Source: a virus
IMG/VR virus record: IMGVR_UViG_3300022700_000278
Span: 1-64,000 of that record
DNA: 64,000 nt
Direction: 5' to 3' (one strand)
Made by a program: the position numbers and the translations under genes. Within the stretch, counting starts at the first letter, position 1, and each line of letters opens with the position of its first letter. Below the pieces are notes generated by a model. It saw only the letters and a program-made list of their open reading frames with translations, ran no database searches and had not been told where the DNA came from. Of the stretch, positions 23,451-32,327 are shown piece by piece.

Positions 23451-24074
23451 ATGCGTGTTGTGAAGATCAGGCTGGTTAAATCGAATAGCTTTTGGTTTTT
23501 AAACAACCTGCAGCTTGGGCCAGAAAATTCAGTTAGTGAGCCAATAGATCTGGATTCTGTTGACAGCACCGTAATGGCCAAAATAAAGTCGGCGGAAGAA
23601 ACCTTTGGTTTAATTCGTCTTGTGCCCCAGCCAGAGGGGGTAAAGCCAACGTTTGTGATAGAAAAATCTAAACCAGCGAGTTATGTATTCCCTCGACATC
23701 GGCCAATCAAGAAGATCATAAAAGACAAAGCGTCTGTTGCGTCGAAAGAAATTTTAACTCGACAAGAAGAGAACAAAGAAGACGTTCCAGAGGTACAGAG
23801 TGTTACTGTTGAGAGTGTTCCAGATGTCGAGGAGTTGCCTGGTCAAGAGGAACCCGAAATACAGAAGGTTGAGCCGTTAGAAGAAGACTTTGAAGAGGCC
23901 GAGCTTATTTTGAAGCAGAATGGCAACACGGTAAAGAGAATTGTTAAAAACCTACACAGGCCGGAAGAAGAAACTCGGCGTCTTTTGCTGGCGTGTTTAG
24001 AGGTAGAGAAGAAGAACAAAAAGCGAAAAGGCACTGTTGCTGCTTTAGAAGAAGCCTATCTCGAGGTGAGCTAA
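23451..24074 (+). CDS. Hypothetical protein, head-tail region (207 aa)
   Basis: ATG 23451, with GAAGGGA 9 bases upstream, is preferred to TTG 23421, which lies in the terminator tail. Residues 1-75 are beta-rich (FWFLNNLQLGPENSVSEPI), 90-160 are an acidic Glu/Val-rich linker, and 165-205 are helical and basic (ILKQNGNTVKRIVKNLHRPE) with a possible DNA-binding or winged-helix flavour. No family is recognised. Its place right after the capsid gene matches small head-completion proteins. Confidence 0.82.
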   Translation: MRVVKIRLVKSNSFWFLNNLQLGPENSVSEPIDLDSVDSTVMAKIKSAEETFGLIRLVPQPEGVKPTFVIEKSKPASYVFPRHRPIKKIIKDKASVASKEILTRQEENKEDVPEVQSVTVESVPDVEELPGQEEPEIQKVEPLEEDFEEAELILKQNGNTVKRIVKNLHRPEEETRRLLLACLEVEKKNKKRKGTVAALEEAYLEVS

Positions 24075-25832
24075 TTGGCGACCGTTCCTAGTGTTGTTAG
24101 CGTATATCCCGCCCCTGGTGCTCGGGGGGTTATTCTCAAAGACCAAGTCAAGGTTCTGTTTGATCAGGAGATGGACGAGACCAGTATCAATGCTGGTTCG
24201 TTTGTTCTTACCGGGCCGGATGAGGATTTTGTTTTTGGGCCAGACTATAATCCGTTAGACAGGCCTGGGATAGAGGACGAGGGAATTTTAAACTCTCCTT
24301 ATTATCCTGGGTTTGTTAAGGGAGAAATTACTTTCCAAAGAATAGATTTGTACGGATCTGAAACAGATGCTGTTGACTATGACGGAGAAGGCAATAAATA
24401 CAGAACGCTTGCTATATTTACACCAGATCAGCCTTTAGCTCCCGGAGTAGAATATACAGCTATTTTAGCTGGCGACGAAAACACCAGCGACGATTACGAC
24501 ACAGGAGCGAGAACCAGGACCGTATTTGACACGCAAGAGGTGAGCGTGTCCGGGTCTGGTTCTGTGAGCTTTGGTGGCGGATATGCCGGAGACAATGAGG
24601 AAACATACTTTTTAGAGATTACGTCTGGTGGGTCGACTGGTGGTGCAGAATATATTTGGTGGAAAGAGTCTGCTCCGCTAGATACTTTCCCCGGGCTTAC
24701 CACTACAGGGCGAAGAGAGATTGAGGAAGGGCTTTGGGTAGAGTGTGCTGCGGACGGAAACTTTTCCGTCGGAGATCAGTTTAAAGTAGTTTGTCTTCCT
24801 TCTTATGTCCTGGAAGACAACTATAGGTGGTCATTTACAACGGGCAGTGGTTCTATACAAACGCCTCCGTCTTCATATTCTACTTCTGGAATAGTAGACG
24901 TTGGGGGCAGTACCGCGGCTGGGGCTTCTGGTGCTGCTTTCTCTGTATCAAGCATAACGCCATCAAGCCGCTCTTACGAAGTAAGCACCGACCTGTCTTC
25001 GATAGTGATAGAGCTTTCTGAGACACCAGATTCGGCCACGATTTCTGACAGTGATTTTTCTATATATTCCATGCCTGTAAATGGAGACCCGTATCTAGAT
25101 GCTCAAGGAGACATCTCTTTTTCTGTTTCCGTTAGTGGCAGCACCGTGACTTTAGAGTTAGATCCAGATCAGTTACAGGCAAATGAGCTTATCCAGATAG
25201 AAGTTAGTGGGATACAAGACGCGGACGACGGAACGGAGTTGACTGAGTTTTCTTCTTTCTTCACCACAACATATAGTCCTATGTATACCAGCATCAGGTT
25301 GATTCGTCTCGATCTGGGTCCGATTATCTCTTCTGTGCCAAACGAAACGGTTATGCTTGCAGCTTTTGAGGGGAGTCTCTTTGTTGATGCGGTGTCGTTT
25401 AAATCTCCGGCCGGGAATCCAGAATTCTTGGCGATGGCGAAAAAGCGATTAGCTACCTGTATGGCAGAACTCATTCTTCTTAGGGGGGCGGTCGGTCTTA
25501 GCCTTGGTCAGAACATGAGCAAAACTTTGGCCGATTTAAAGGTTTCTCGAGGAGGCGGAGACATAGATGCAACCAGGAAGCTTGATGACCTAGAAGAATG
25601 TATTGCCAGGTGGCGAGTCCCGGTGGAGACCGGAGGAGAGGTTTCTTCCGACGGCAGTCTCCTTCCTATGTATGCCGTGAAAGGCTCCAAAGCCGAGGAT
25701 GCTGTTGGAGTGGGAAGAGAGTGGGAGCCCACTTCTGGTATTGGTGTCGACAGCACGCCTGCTGCCAATGCGTTTAGGCGTTCTACAAGTCGCCGTTGGA
25801 TCAGGACGTACAAGAAGCGGAGAAACAGATGA
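24075..25832 (+). CDS. Ig-like (SbsA/Big_5-type) domain protein in head-tail region
   Basis: 585 aa from TTG 24075, which directly follows the preceding TAA and has GAGGTGAG upstream. Residues 1-60 (VVSVYPAPGARGVILKDQVKV, then FDQEMDETSI) match the SbsA-type Ig-like fold, and a second copy lies near 295-400 (ITPSSRSYEVSTDLSSIVI, then ELSETPDSATI). The C-terminal 150 residues are helical and basic and end RRWIRTYKKRRNR, suggesting contact with DNA or a neighbouring ring. It may be a connector-associated protein with surface Ig-like domains. Translation is coupled to the next gene by ATGA. Confidence 0.82.
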   Translation: MATVPSVVSVYPAPGARGVILKDQVKVLFDQEMDETSINAGSFVLTGPDEDFVFGPDYNPLDRPGIEDEGILNSPYYPGFVKGEITFQRIDLYGSETDAVDYDGEGNKYRTLAIFTPDQPLAPGVEYTAILAGDENTSDDYDTGARTRTVFDTQEVSVSGSGSVSFGGGYAGDNEETYFLEITSGGSTGGAEYIWWKESAPLDTFPGLTTTGRREIEEGLWVECAADGNFSVGDQFKVVCLPSYVLEDNYRWSFTTGSGSIQTPPSSYSTSGIVDVGGSTAAGASGAAFSVSSITPSSRSYEVSTDLSSIVIELSETPDSATISDSDFSIYSMPVNGDPYLDAQGDISFSVSVSGSTVTLELDPDQLQANELIQIEVSGIQDADDGTELTEFSSFFTTTYSPMYTSIRLIRLDLGPIISSVPNETVMLAAFEGSLFVDAVSFKSPAGNPEFLAMAKKRLATCMAELILLRGAVGLSLGQNMSKTLADLKVSRGGGDIDATRKLDDLEECIARWRVPVETGGEVSSDGSLLPMYAVKGSKAEDAVGVGREWEPTSGIGVDSTPAANAFRRSTSRRWIRTYKKRRNR

Positions 25833-26431
25833 CGCTGGATCCTTGGCACACATTATACCTAGACTCCAGTAGCAATCGGGGCACGGTGTCTTCTCCGTGG
25901 TCCTCTGACTCTTCTGGCGGAATAGAGTTGGATCTTCGCAAAGAGATGAAAGAGTTTTTGCATGGATCTGCAGGCGAAATTGCCAAGGGCAGAACCGGTC
26001 TTCTAAGAAGAATCAGAACAGACTCTGGCGGAGAAAAAGTTAAATGTCCTTGCAGGGATACAGTAACCGACGAGCCAGATCGAGACTATTACTGCCGTCA
26101 ATGTAACGGGACGGGATATCTTTGGGATGAGCGCGAATTAGTGTATTATAAAGATGATGGTTCTTTGGAATTAGAAGAAGAAGTATTGTTCTATGTGGAG
26201 TATTTTGTAGAGCCGGCTAAAGAAGACTATGTTGTTGAGTTAACAAGAGATATTGACGGCAGCATAGTTTCTAACAAAGAAAGAAGGCTTTACAAAATAA
26301 CAGAGGCCGAACCCTTTCGTTCAGATAACGGAAGGGTAGAGTATTGGCGTTGCAGAACCAAATATATGAGGGAATGGTCAGTCTGGTATGGTGTCCCGAG
26401 TAGACAACACGAACCTACCACCGAATCTTGA
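25829..26431 (+). CDS. Zinc-ribbon head-tail connector-like protein (200 aa)
   Basis: ATG 25829 overlaps the preceding TGA; an upstream TTG at 25796 is less likely. Residues 73-98 hold a zinc ribbon: C73-P-C75 and C89-R-Q-C92 followed by NGTGY, like a single CxxCxGxG unit. The rest is beta-rich and acidic. Small zinc-ribbon proteins of this size between capsid and sheath often act as neck proteins (inference from position). The next gene starts inside its last 44 bases in another frame. Confidence 0.8.
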   Translation: MTLDPWHTLYLDSSSNRGTVSSPWSSDSSGGIELDLRKEMKEFLHGSAGEIAKGRTGLLRRIRTDSGGEKVKCPCRDTVTDEPDRDYYCRQCNGTGYLWDERELVYYKDDGSLELEEEVLFYVEYFVEPAKEDYVVELTRDIDGSIVSNKERRLYKITEAEPFRSDNGRVEYWRCRTKYMREWSVWYGVPSRQHEPTTES

Positions 26432-27083
26432 GGAAGCGGATTCGCTTCAACTTGTTAAGTGGTATCAGACTCGGTTTATAAAAGAAAACCGAGTAACGTC
26501 TAAGTTTCCGAAGGGAAGGGACGTTAATGAGTTTTTTCCTTTGGTTCACAAGGCCCTATTGTCTAGAGAGAGAACAGACAACATAAAAGAGGGAAAAGAA
26601 CTTCTGTTCGTAGAGGAGGATCCCCCCGAGGACCTGGATACGGAGGCAATTACTTTTAGGATTCAGTCTAGGTCTCCTGGACAGTTTTCGCAGGGGCCTG
26701 CTGGCGCGGGGACGCACAAAGAAGTTCGGCACCACATCAGGAACGTTGAAGAGCACCCAGAGCATGCAACGGAGAAGCTAATTACACTTGGAAAGTTTTA
26801 TGACAACCAAATTAGATTCAATGTGTATGCCAGGACAAACAAGCGGGCGAGAGAGCGCTTGCTGTGGTTTACATCAACAATGGATTCGTATCTCTGGTAC
26901 TTTGCTTTGAATGGATTTAGGGTCATAGAAAATGGCACTGGAGACAGGGAGAGGCCAGAAATAGGAGGACTGACTGTCGTTAGATATCCGGTTTCATATT
27001 ATGTGAGATCAGAAGATGTTCGACATTTAGGGACTCAGGAAATAAAGAGAATATTACTTACTTTAGACGTAGACTCAGAGTAA
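26388..27083 (+). CDS. Putative neck / tail-terminator protein (231 aa)
   Basis: ATG 26388 (GTG 26391 is also possible), overlapping the previous gene by 44 bases; GAGGGA lies about 15 bases upstream. The C-terminal half has FYDNQIRFNVYARTNKRARE and WYFALNGFRVIENGTGD, a pattern resembling neck or tail-completion proteins of contractile-tail phages. It sits immediately before the sheath gene, where a tail terminator is expected. Assignment is by position and pattern, not by a diagnostic motif. Confidence 0.78.
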   Translation: MVSRVDNTNLPPNLEEADSLQLVKWYQTRFIKENRVTSKFPKGRDVNEFFPLVHKALLSRERTDNIKEGKELLFVEEDPPEDLDTEAITFRIQSRSPGQFSQGPAGAGTHKEVRHHIRNVEEHPEHATEKLITLGKFYDNQIRFNVYARTNKRARERLLWFTSTMDSYLWYFALNGFRVIENGTGDRERPEIGGLTVVRYPVSYYVRSEDVRHLGTQEIKRILLTLDVDSE

Positions 27084-27106
27084 GTATGATTAGGAGGTAG
27101 CTGATA

Positions 27107-29011
27107 ATGTCTAATACCATCCCTACTTTTGATAACTTACCAGGGACCTTTCTGGTAAAGAACGATGGCGGGCTGGCCCCTGAGGCTGGAAGCCCTGCTC
27201 CTCGTGCTTTGGTTATTGGGACTGCCGCGAAAGGTCAAAGCAACCCATATGTGGTTCGTACTACCGGCCTTGCGAAGGGCGAGTTTGGGACCAATGGAAC
27301 GTTGCTGAGAGGAATGTACGAGGCAAAGAGTTCTGGGGCCGAGGAAATCGTACTGTATCGCATTGGAGCAACGGCTGCTGTTCTAGAAGGTGTTGGTGGC
27401 GACGCCACGTCTGGCACAGGATATACCATTACAACTATCTTAAAAGACGATTCTGCTGGTGAAACATATTCGGTTTATTACGACGATGCTTCGGATCGCC
27501 TGATTGTTACGAACGAAGACGACGAGCTTGTTGTCTATGACAACGACGACACAGATCCAATTGACCGGTTCGAGGTTGTTGTCAGTGGTTACCGCGACAA
27601 TGCTGGTGGCGGCGGTACAGACATCGGCACAGCAAGTTCTCCTGTAGCAATGGAAGATGTTGTTGCCGCAGGTACAAGTTATACGGCAGGCACAGATGGT
27701 ACCAATCTGTCTCGCATGGAGCTTTACGAGGCGCTCTACAACGCCTATAAGCTTTTGATTGAGTATGATTTCAATGTTGTGATTCCCATGGACGTCTATG
27801 CAGACGACTACAACTGTGTTGATCAGGGGAACAACGAACAAACACCCGAAACAGACAATGGCGCAAACAGTTATCCAACCGCGGGAGACTTTTCTCCCGG
27901 AAGCTCTGTTGATGCTTTGGGTAAGTGCTATGTAGAGGAATATGAGGGTCGCTATTACTTCTGGTGGAACTTTAGCGGCTCTGGTGCTACTGCAGACATT
28001 TGGCCTGCAGGCGTGGGAACCGCCTCTGGCACTACAAAGATTGATGGAACCGCGCTTGCTGCCAGCGATTTCCACGAAGTTAACTTTGCATACCAGCTCG
28101 CCTACTTCTTGTTTGATTATTCAACAAACAACGTAGACGCAACTGGCGTGATTGGCACACGGCCATTTAGTGATTATTCCTTAGAGGGCATCTCGACCTG
28201 GATTGGTACCGAGCCGACCTATACGCTGAACACTTCCACGGGGAATTATTATGTTGATTCTGCGTCTGATAATGGCGACGGTCTTCTGGGGTTCAAGTTC
28301 ATGGCTGGTCGCGATGATTATCGTAGCGGTGCTTACGGAGGTGGGTTCATTGCTACATCTACTGGCTGGCTAGACAGCGGCGACGAACTTGTTGACGACA
28401 ATGACTACCCTGTAGATCTGGGCAAATATATCAGCGTGATTGTCGACTGGCCAATTTTGACAAATAGCTATGGTCGTCTAACCGGTGTAGGAAATTATAT
28501 CGCGTCTTACGCCGCTAGTTATGGTGGCTTTTATCTGTCGCTGCCGCCAAACAGTGCGCCCACGAACAAAAGAGTGACTGGTTCGTCTCTGTACTACAAG
28601 GTCGGCGTGCGAAAGATGGACAAGCTTGCCGGGCGTGGTTACGTCGTGCTTCGTGAGAAGCCGCAGGGCCTGGTGGTTGCCGATGCGCCTACGGCTTCCC
28701 TGCCAGCCTCTGACTATAAGCGTCTGTCAACGGTTCGCATTGTAGAGGCGCTTTCTAATGCAATCAGAAATGTTCTCGAACCGTATATTGGAGAGGCAAC
28801 AGACGATGCAGTATTAGCTTCCATGAAAAACGCCGTGGATCAGGAGCTGTTGAAGGCGAAGAAGAGCAAGTACCTGAAACGGTATGATTCGTCACAAATT
28901 ATCCAAACTCCTGACATGGCCATCATTGGTGACGTAGACGTTGGTCTCGTGGTTGTCCCAGCGTTTGAGACACGTCAGATCAACGTGACGATTTCTCTTG
29001 CGAAAGAGTAA
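27107..29011 (+). CDS. Contractile tail sheath protein
   Basis: 634 aa from ATG 27107 behind TTAGGAGGT. The N-terminus (FLVKNDGGLAPEAGSPAPRA, then LVIGTAAKG) and the C-terminal domain (VRIVEALSNAIRNVLEPYIG, then VVVPAFETRQINVTISLAKE) match the conserved core of phage sheath proteins. The large Asp/Gly/Tyr-rich middle (about 100-450) is probably surface-exposed insert domains. It polymerises around the tube and contracts during infection. This gene establishes myovirus morphology. Confidence 0.92.
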   Translation: MSNTIPTFDNLPGTFLVKNDGGLAPEAGSPAPRALVIGTAAKGQSNPYVVRTTGLAKGEFGTNGTLLRGMYEAKSSGAEEIVLYRIGATAAVLEGVGGDATSGTGYTITTILKDDSAGETYSVYYDDASDRLIVTNEDDELVVYDNDDTDPIDRFEVVVSGYRDNAGGGGTDIGTASSPVAMEDVVAAGTSYTAGTDGTNLSRMELYEALYNAYKLLIEYDFNVVIPMDVYADDYNCVDQGNNEQTPETDNGANSYPTAGDFSPGSSVDALGKCYVEEYEGRYYFWWNFSGSGATADIWPAGVGTASGTTKIDGTALAASDFHEVNFAYQLAYFLFDYSTNNVDATGVIGTRPFSDYSLEGISTWIGTEPTYTLNTSTGNYYVDSASDNGDGLLGFKFMAGRDDYRSGAYGGGFIATSTGWLDSGDELVDDNDYPVDLGKYISVIVDWPILTNSYGRLTGVGNYIASYAASYGGFYLSLPPNSAPTNKRVTGSSLYYKVGVRKMDKLAGRGYVVLREKPQGLVVADAPTASLPASDYKRLSTVRIVEALSNAIRNVLEPYIGEATDDAVLASMKNAVDQELLKAKKSKYLKRYDSSQIIQTPDMAIIGDVDVGLVVVPAFETRQINVTISLAKE

Positions 29012-29032
29012 CTGAGGAGGGAAGAACAAATC

Positions 29033-29698
29033 ATGCCAAATACGCCTATGCAAAGCGAATACACCAGGGGCTATAATAGCTTTAGTGGTGTAGACATTAA
29101 GGCGGTGTTCGGATCTAAGAGCATTGGTACCTTGCAGGGAATCAGCTATTCTGTGTCTAGGGAGAAGGCCCCTATCTACACCATGGGTAGTGCCGACATG
29201 CGAGGAGTGGCCAGAGGCAAGCGTGGCATCGCGGGTAGCCTGGTCTTCATTCAGTTTGATACTGAGCCACTAATCGATGAGCTTGGTGGGATGCTCTTTA
29301 TGTCTGACATTGACGACCTTAGGCCCGAGTATCAAATGCAGGGGGAGACAAACGTTACGGCTGCGACACAGGCCGTCTCTGCTCCCGGCAGTCAGAATGC
29401 TCCGGGAGTGCCGGCTGCAAACCAGGAGAGCGACCTGACAACGATCTCGTCTGATCAGGAACCAGCTTATCCTTGGTATGCGGATCAGATTCTGCCGTTT
29501 GATGTTCATCTCGCTGCTGCGAACGAATATGGTGCGGTTGCGTCTATGCAGATTCTTGGTCTCGAGCTTTTAAACTCTGGCTACGGAGTTAGTATTGACG
29601 ACATCATGTCTGAGCATAGCTACACCTACATTGCGCATGGCATGTTGCCATGGCGCTTTGAGAACGACAGAAACAGCGAGCTAGGGTTCCAGGGATAA
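29033..29698 (+). CDS. Tail tube protein
   Basis: 221 aa from ATG 29033 behind GAGGAGGGAA. The N-terminal part (FSGVDIKAVFGSKSIGTLQG, then ISYSVSREKAPIYTMGSADMR) and GIAGSLVFIQFD are characteristic of gp19/XkdM-like tube folds. It directly follows the sheath gene as usual. Residues about 100-140 are an Ala/Gln/Ser-rich loop. It forms stacked hexameric rings through which DNA passes. Two related genes follow. Confidence 0.88.
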   Translation: MPNTPMQSEYTRGYNSFSGVDIKAVFGSKSIGTLQGISYSVSREKAPIYTMGSADMRGVARGKRGIAGSLVFIQFDTEPLIDELGGMLFMSDIDDLRPEYQMQGETNVTAATQAVSAPGSQNAPGVPAANQESDLTTISSDQEPAYPWYADQILPFDVHLAAANEYGAVASMQILGLELLNSGYGVSIDDIMSEHSYTYIAHGMLPWRFENDRNSELGFQG

Positions 29699-29743
29699 TT
29701 TCTGGTGCTTTAGGTTCGTGAGACTCTCCTCAAAGGAAAAAAC

Positions 29744-30703
29744 ATGCCGATAGGAACTGCCACTGGAGCGACCCAGTCTTCTGGCGGGAAAATTGCTACC
29801 GGGGGACAAGGAAGAAACGTCGTTGGGAAAAATACCTTTGAACAGGCATTCGGCTCTGCGTTTTCTAGTGGCAGTTTCAGCGGCGTAGACATTAAGGTAT
29901 ATCTTAATTATCCGATAAACGAAGCAACGGCAGCGACTCAAATTACTACTTTGAAAGAGCAGCAGCAAGAGATAGAGGAACAACTAGATGCGCTTGCTGC
30001 CGCAGACTGGATGGACCCGAACTCTCCTTATTACAAGGGGTCTTCTGTGGTAATTGCGAAGACTAATACTTTGCAAAACGCCAGAGAAGCTCTTCTTCGC
30101 AAGATATCTTTTTTTGAAAAGTGGCAGGGACGAGCAAACATAATGTCTGCCAGCATGGCAATAGCAGACATGCAGACCCTGTCTTGGTCTATATATAGAG
30201 AAAAGAATCCTTTTAGAGCGCTAGGATCTGTGTATCCTAGGAGCTATGTTCGTGGTCCTCGCACAATAGCGGGGACCATGATTTTTACCTTGTTTGACAA
30301 AAGTGCTTTGCACGATCTGTTAGTTCTGGGCCTAAACCCATATAGCACAGGCACCAAGGCAGACAGGGACTATTATAAAGACACCACAGCTTTGCTAGAT
30401 CAGCTTCCTCCTCTTGATTTTACTATTATTGGCGATAACGAATATGGCAAGAGGATGTATATGAATCTGTGGGGAGTGGATTTCATGAATGACGGAGGAA
30501 CGTTCTCCATAGAAGATCTTTATACAGAAACAGTGGTACAATATGTAGCGAGGGATATAGATTTGCCCAGACCAGGAGAAAGCAGAGAGATAGATACGTT
30601 GACAAATTTGCTTACCGGACAGCCAAAGACAGCCTCTGAGCTTTACAGAAACTCTCTTACTGCAGAAGAGAGAGCAGCAAAAAGACGGAACCCGTATATT
30701 TAG
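29744..30703 (+). CDS. Tail-tube-like paralogue with coiled-coil insertion (319 aa)
   Basis: ATG 29744 with AAAGGAAAA upstream. It shares FSGVDIKVYL and a later MQTLSWSIYREKNPFRALGS / GPRTIAGTMIFTLFD with the tube protein, but about 90 residues (EQQQEIEEQLDALAAADWMD and following) are inserted between the first two strands, probably as a helical hairpin or coiled coil. It could be a tube initiator or terminator ring, or a minor tube protein. A full role cannot be set from sequence. Confidence 0.82.
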   Translation: MPIGTATGATQSSGGKIATGGQGRNVVGKNTFEQAFGSAFSSGSFSGVDIKVYLNYPINEATAATQITTLKEQQQEIEEQLDALAAADWMDPNSPYYKGSSVVIAKTNTLQNAREALLRKISFFEKWQGRANIMSASMAIADMQTLSWSIYREKNPFRALGSVYPRSYVRGPRTIAGTMIFTLFDKSALHDLLVLGLNPYSTGTKADRDYYKDTTALLDQLPPLDFTIIGDNEYGKRMYMNLWGVDFMNDGGTFSIEDLYTETVVQYVARDIDLPRPGESREIDTLTNLLTGQPKTASELYRNSLTAEERAAKRRNPYI

Positions 30704-30717
30704 TTGGGACAAGGACG

Positions 30718-31566
30718 ATGCCTGAGTTTCCATATACTCCTAGAGAATCTATGGATCCACATAGCGGTCTGGTTACCTATGAGACAGACTACTATTCTGG
30801 CAGTCAGGTTCAGGTCATGATCGGAGACGTGTTGGTTGACAATGCGGTAAGTGTGTCTTTTCAGTCTATGCAGAGTCGGTCTCCCATCCACGGATATGCT
30901 TCTCCATACTTTGACTTTGTTGCCGAAGGGCCGATTCTGGTAAGAGGATCTCTTGTTGTGGGGTTTAAAGAATCTGGGCAGTTGTTAATGTCTTTGCAGC
31001 GATTCCACAACACACAGGGCAATAGCGTTCGGTATGTCGAAGACGAATATGGTCGAAGAGTACCTGCAAAGACTGCCGGCAAGTTGTTGAGTGCTGCTGG
31101 ACACGGAGATTTGGGCAACAAGGGAAGAGTTGCGTATCGAAATATTGAACAAATAAGACAGGCAGCGGTTGACAGCGGAAACAGACTGGCATATTCTGAT
31201 TTAGTGACGTCTCTTCATGCCTTGACAGATACTGAGTTTGAAGATGCAGCAGAGGTTTTTGAAGATGTATTGTGGACCGGAGCTAGCAGAAGCACAGGTA
31301 CAAGAGACTCTATGTATTCTAGGAACTTATCGGAGGACCCAGCAGACAAAATTTCGCGCAACCAGGCCCTTGGTCGCCGTAGAGCAGACCAATACCCGCC
31401 CTGTGATATTTGGGTTACGTACGGAGACATGAGAGCACCCGATGGGATAAACCATACTGTGGTAAAGTTGCTTGATGTCTATTTCGAGGGGCAATCGCAA
31501 ACAATTACTTCAAACGGAGAACCCGTGTATGAGGAACTTCCATTCTTGGCGCGGAATCGCGTCTGA
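30718..31566 (+). CDS. Tail-tube-like paralogue 2 (282 aa)
   Basis: ATG 30718. It resembles the previous two genes in VQVMIGDVLVDNAVSVSFQS, ILVRGSLVVGF and a closing CDIWVTYGD / LLDVYFEGQSQTI, with a helical insertion between about 100 and 200. Three tube-fold genes in a row suggest a main tube plus specialised rings at the tail ends. It could also be a baseplate tube-like protein. Confidence 0.8.
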   Translation: MPEFPYTPRESMDPHSGLVTYETDYYSGSQVQVMIGDVLVDNAVSVSFQSMQSRSPIHGYASPYFDFVAEGPILVRGSLVVGFKESGQLLMSLQRFHNTQGNSVRYVEDEYGRRVPAKTAGKLLSAAGHGDLGNKGRVAYRNIEQIRQAAVDSGNRLAYSDLVTSLHALTDTEFEDAAEVFEDVLWTGASRSTGTRDSMYSRNLSEDPADKISRNQALGRRRADQYPPCDIWVTYGDMRAPDGINHTVVKLLDVYFEGQSQTITSNGEPVYEELPFLARNRV

Positions 31567-31619
31567 TATTTTAATTGGCTATATGGCCACAAACGGTTTT
31601 GAAAAGAAAGGAGATCTCA

Positions 31620-32321
31620 ATGCCTGACTTTAGCAAGCCAGCAGAGAAGATTAACCCACAAGATCCAGAGGCTCTCAAAAAGGCGGGATTTGGCAATCCT
31701 GAAGCTAAGTTCAACCCAGAGGCTGAGATGGCAGAAGTTGCTGCAGACGCAGCCATAGTAGAAGCAGTCAACCAAGCACACGAGGTTTCTGAAAAGCCAG
31801 TTTCTTCTCCCAACAAGAAAAAGGCGAGGAAAAAGAATTTAAAGACAAAGAAAGCTCCTGTGCAAGATCCCCCTGAAAAGCATGAAGACGAAGAGCCAAA
31901 AGACGAAGTAGAAGAAAATGAGGAGGGGCTTTCGGACGATCCTGCAGAGCGCCTGAAGCAGGTTGGCAAAATGATTCAGGAAGAGTATGGCGGCAATGCT
32001 CCTGGTCCGGAGCAGCTATTCCAGTGGAAGCAACAGAGCGGTGACATTTTTGTTCTTCCTCTTGGAGAGAGAACTTTTGTTTACAGGTATCTCAAGCGGG
32101 CGGAATGGAATAAGATTCAGGCTGATGAGTCTATGCAAAGAATGACGGAGTTGCAGCTAGACGATTATCTGTTTGACCGCTGTGTGTTGTGGCCAAGACT
32201 ATCTGTGCAAGAGAAGGCTTTCCTGCCGGCTGGGTTGATCGGTGCAGTTTGTGAGCAGATTAGAATTAATAGTGTTTTTGTGCCTCCAGAGCGACTGGCT
32301 CAGTTCACCATTAAGCTATAG
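31620..32321 (+). CDS. Tail assembly chaperone 1
   Basis: 233 aa from ATG 31620 behind AAAGGAGAT (the TTG at 31575 is rejected). The N-terminal half is a disordered Glu/Lys/Pro-rich region. The C-terminal 110 residues (RTFVYRYLKRAEWNKIQ, then YLFDRCVLWPRLSVQEKAFL and PAGLIGAVCEQI) fit tail assembly chaperones such as XkdN/gpG-like proteins, which bind tape-measure protein before tube polymerisation. Location between the tube and tape-measure genes supports this. Confidence 0.78.
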   Translation: MPDFSKPAEKINPQDPEALKKAGFGNPEAKFNPEAEMAEVAADAAIVEAVNQAHEVSEKPVSSPNKKKARKKNLKTKKAPVQDPPEKHEDEEPKDEVEENEEGLSDDPAERLKQVGKMIQEEYGGNAPGPEQLFQWKQQSGDIFVLPLGERTFVYRYLKRAEWNKIQADESMQRMTELQLDDYLFDRCVLWPRLSVQEKAFLPAGLIGAVCEQIRINSVFVPPERLAQFTIKL

Positions 32322-32327
32322 TCTTCG

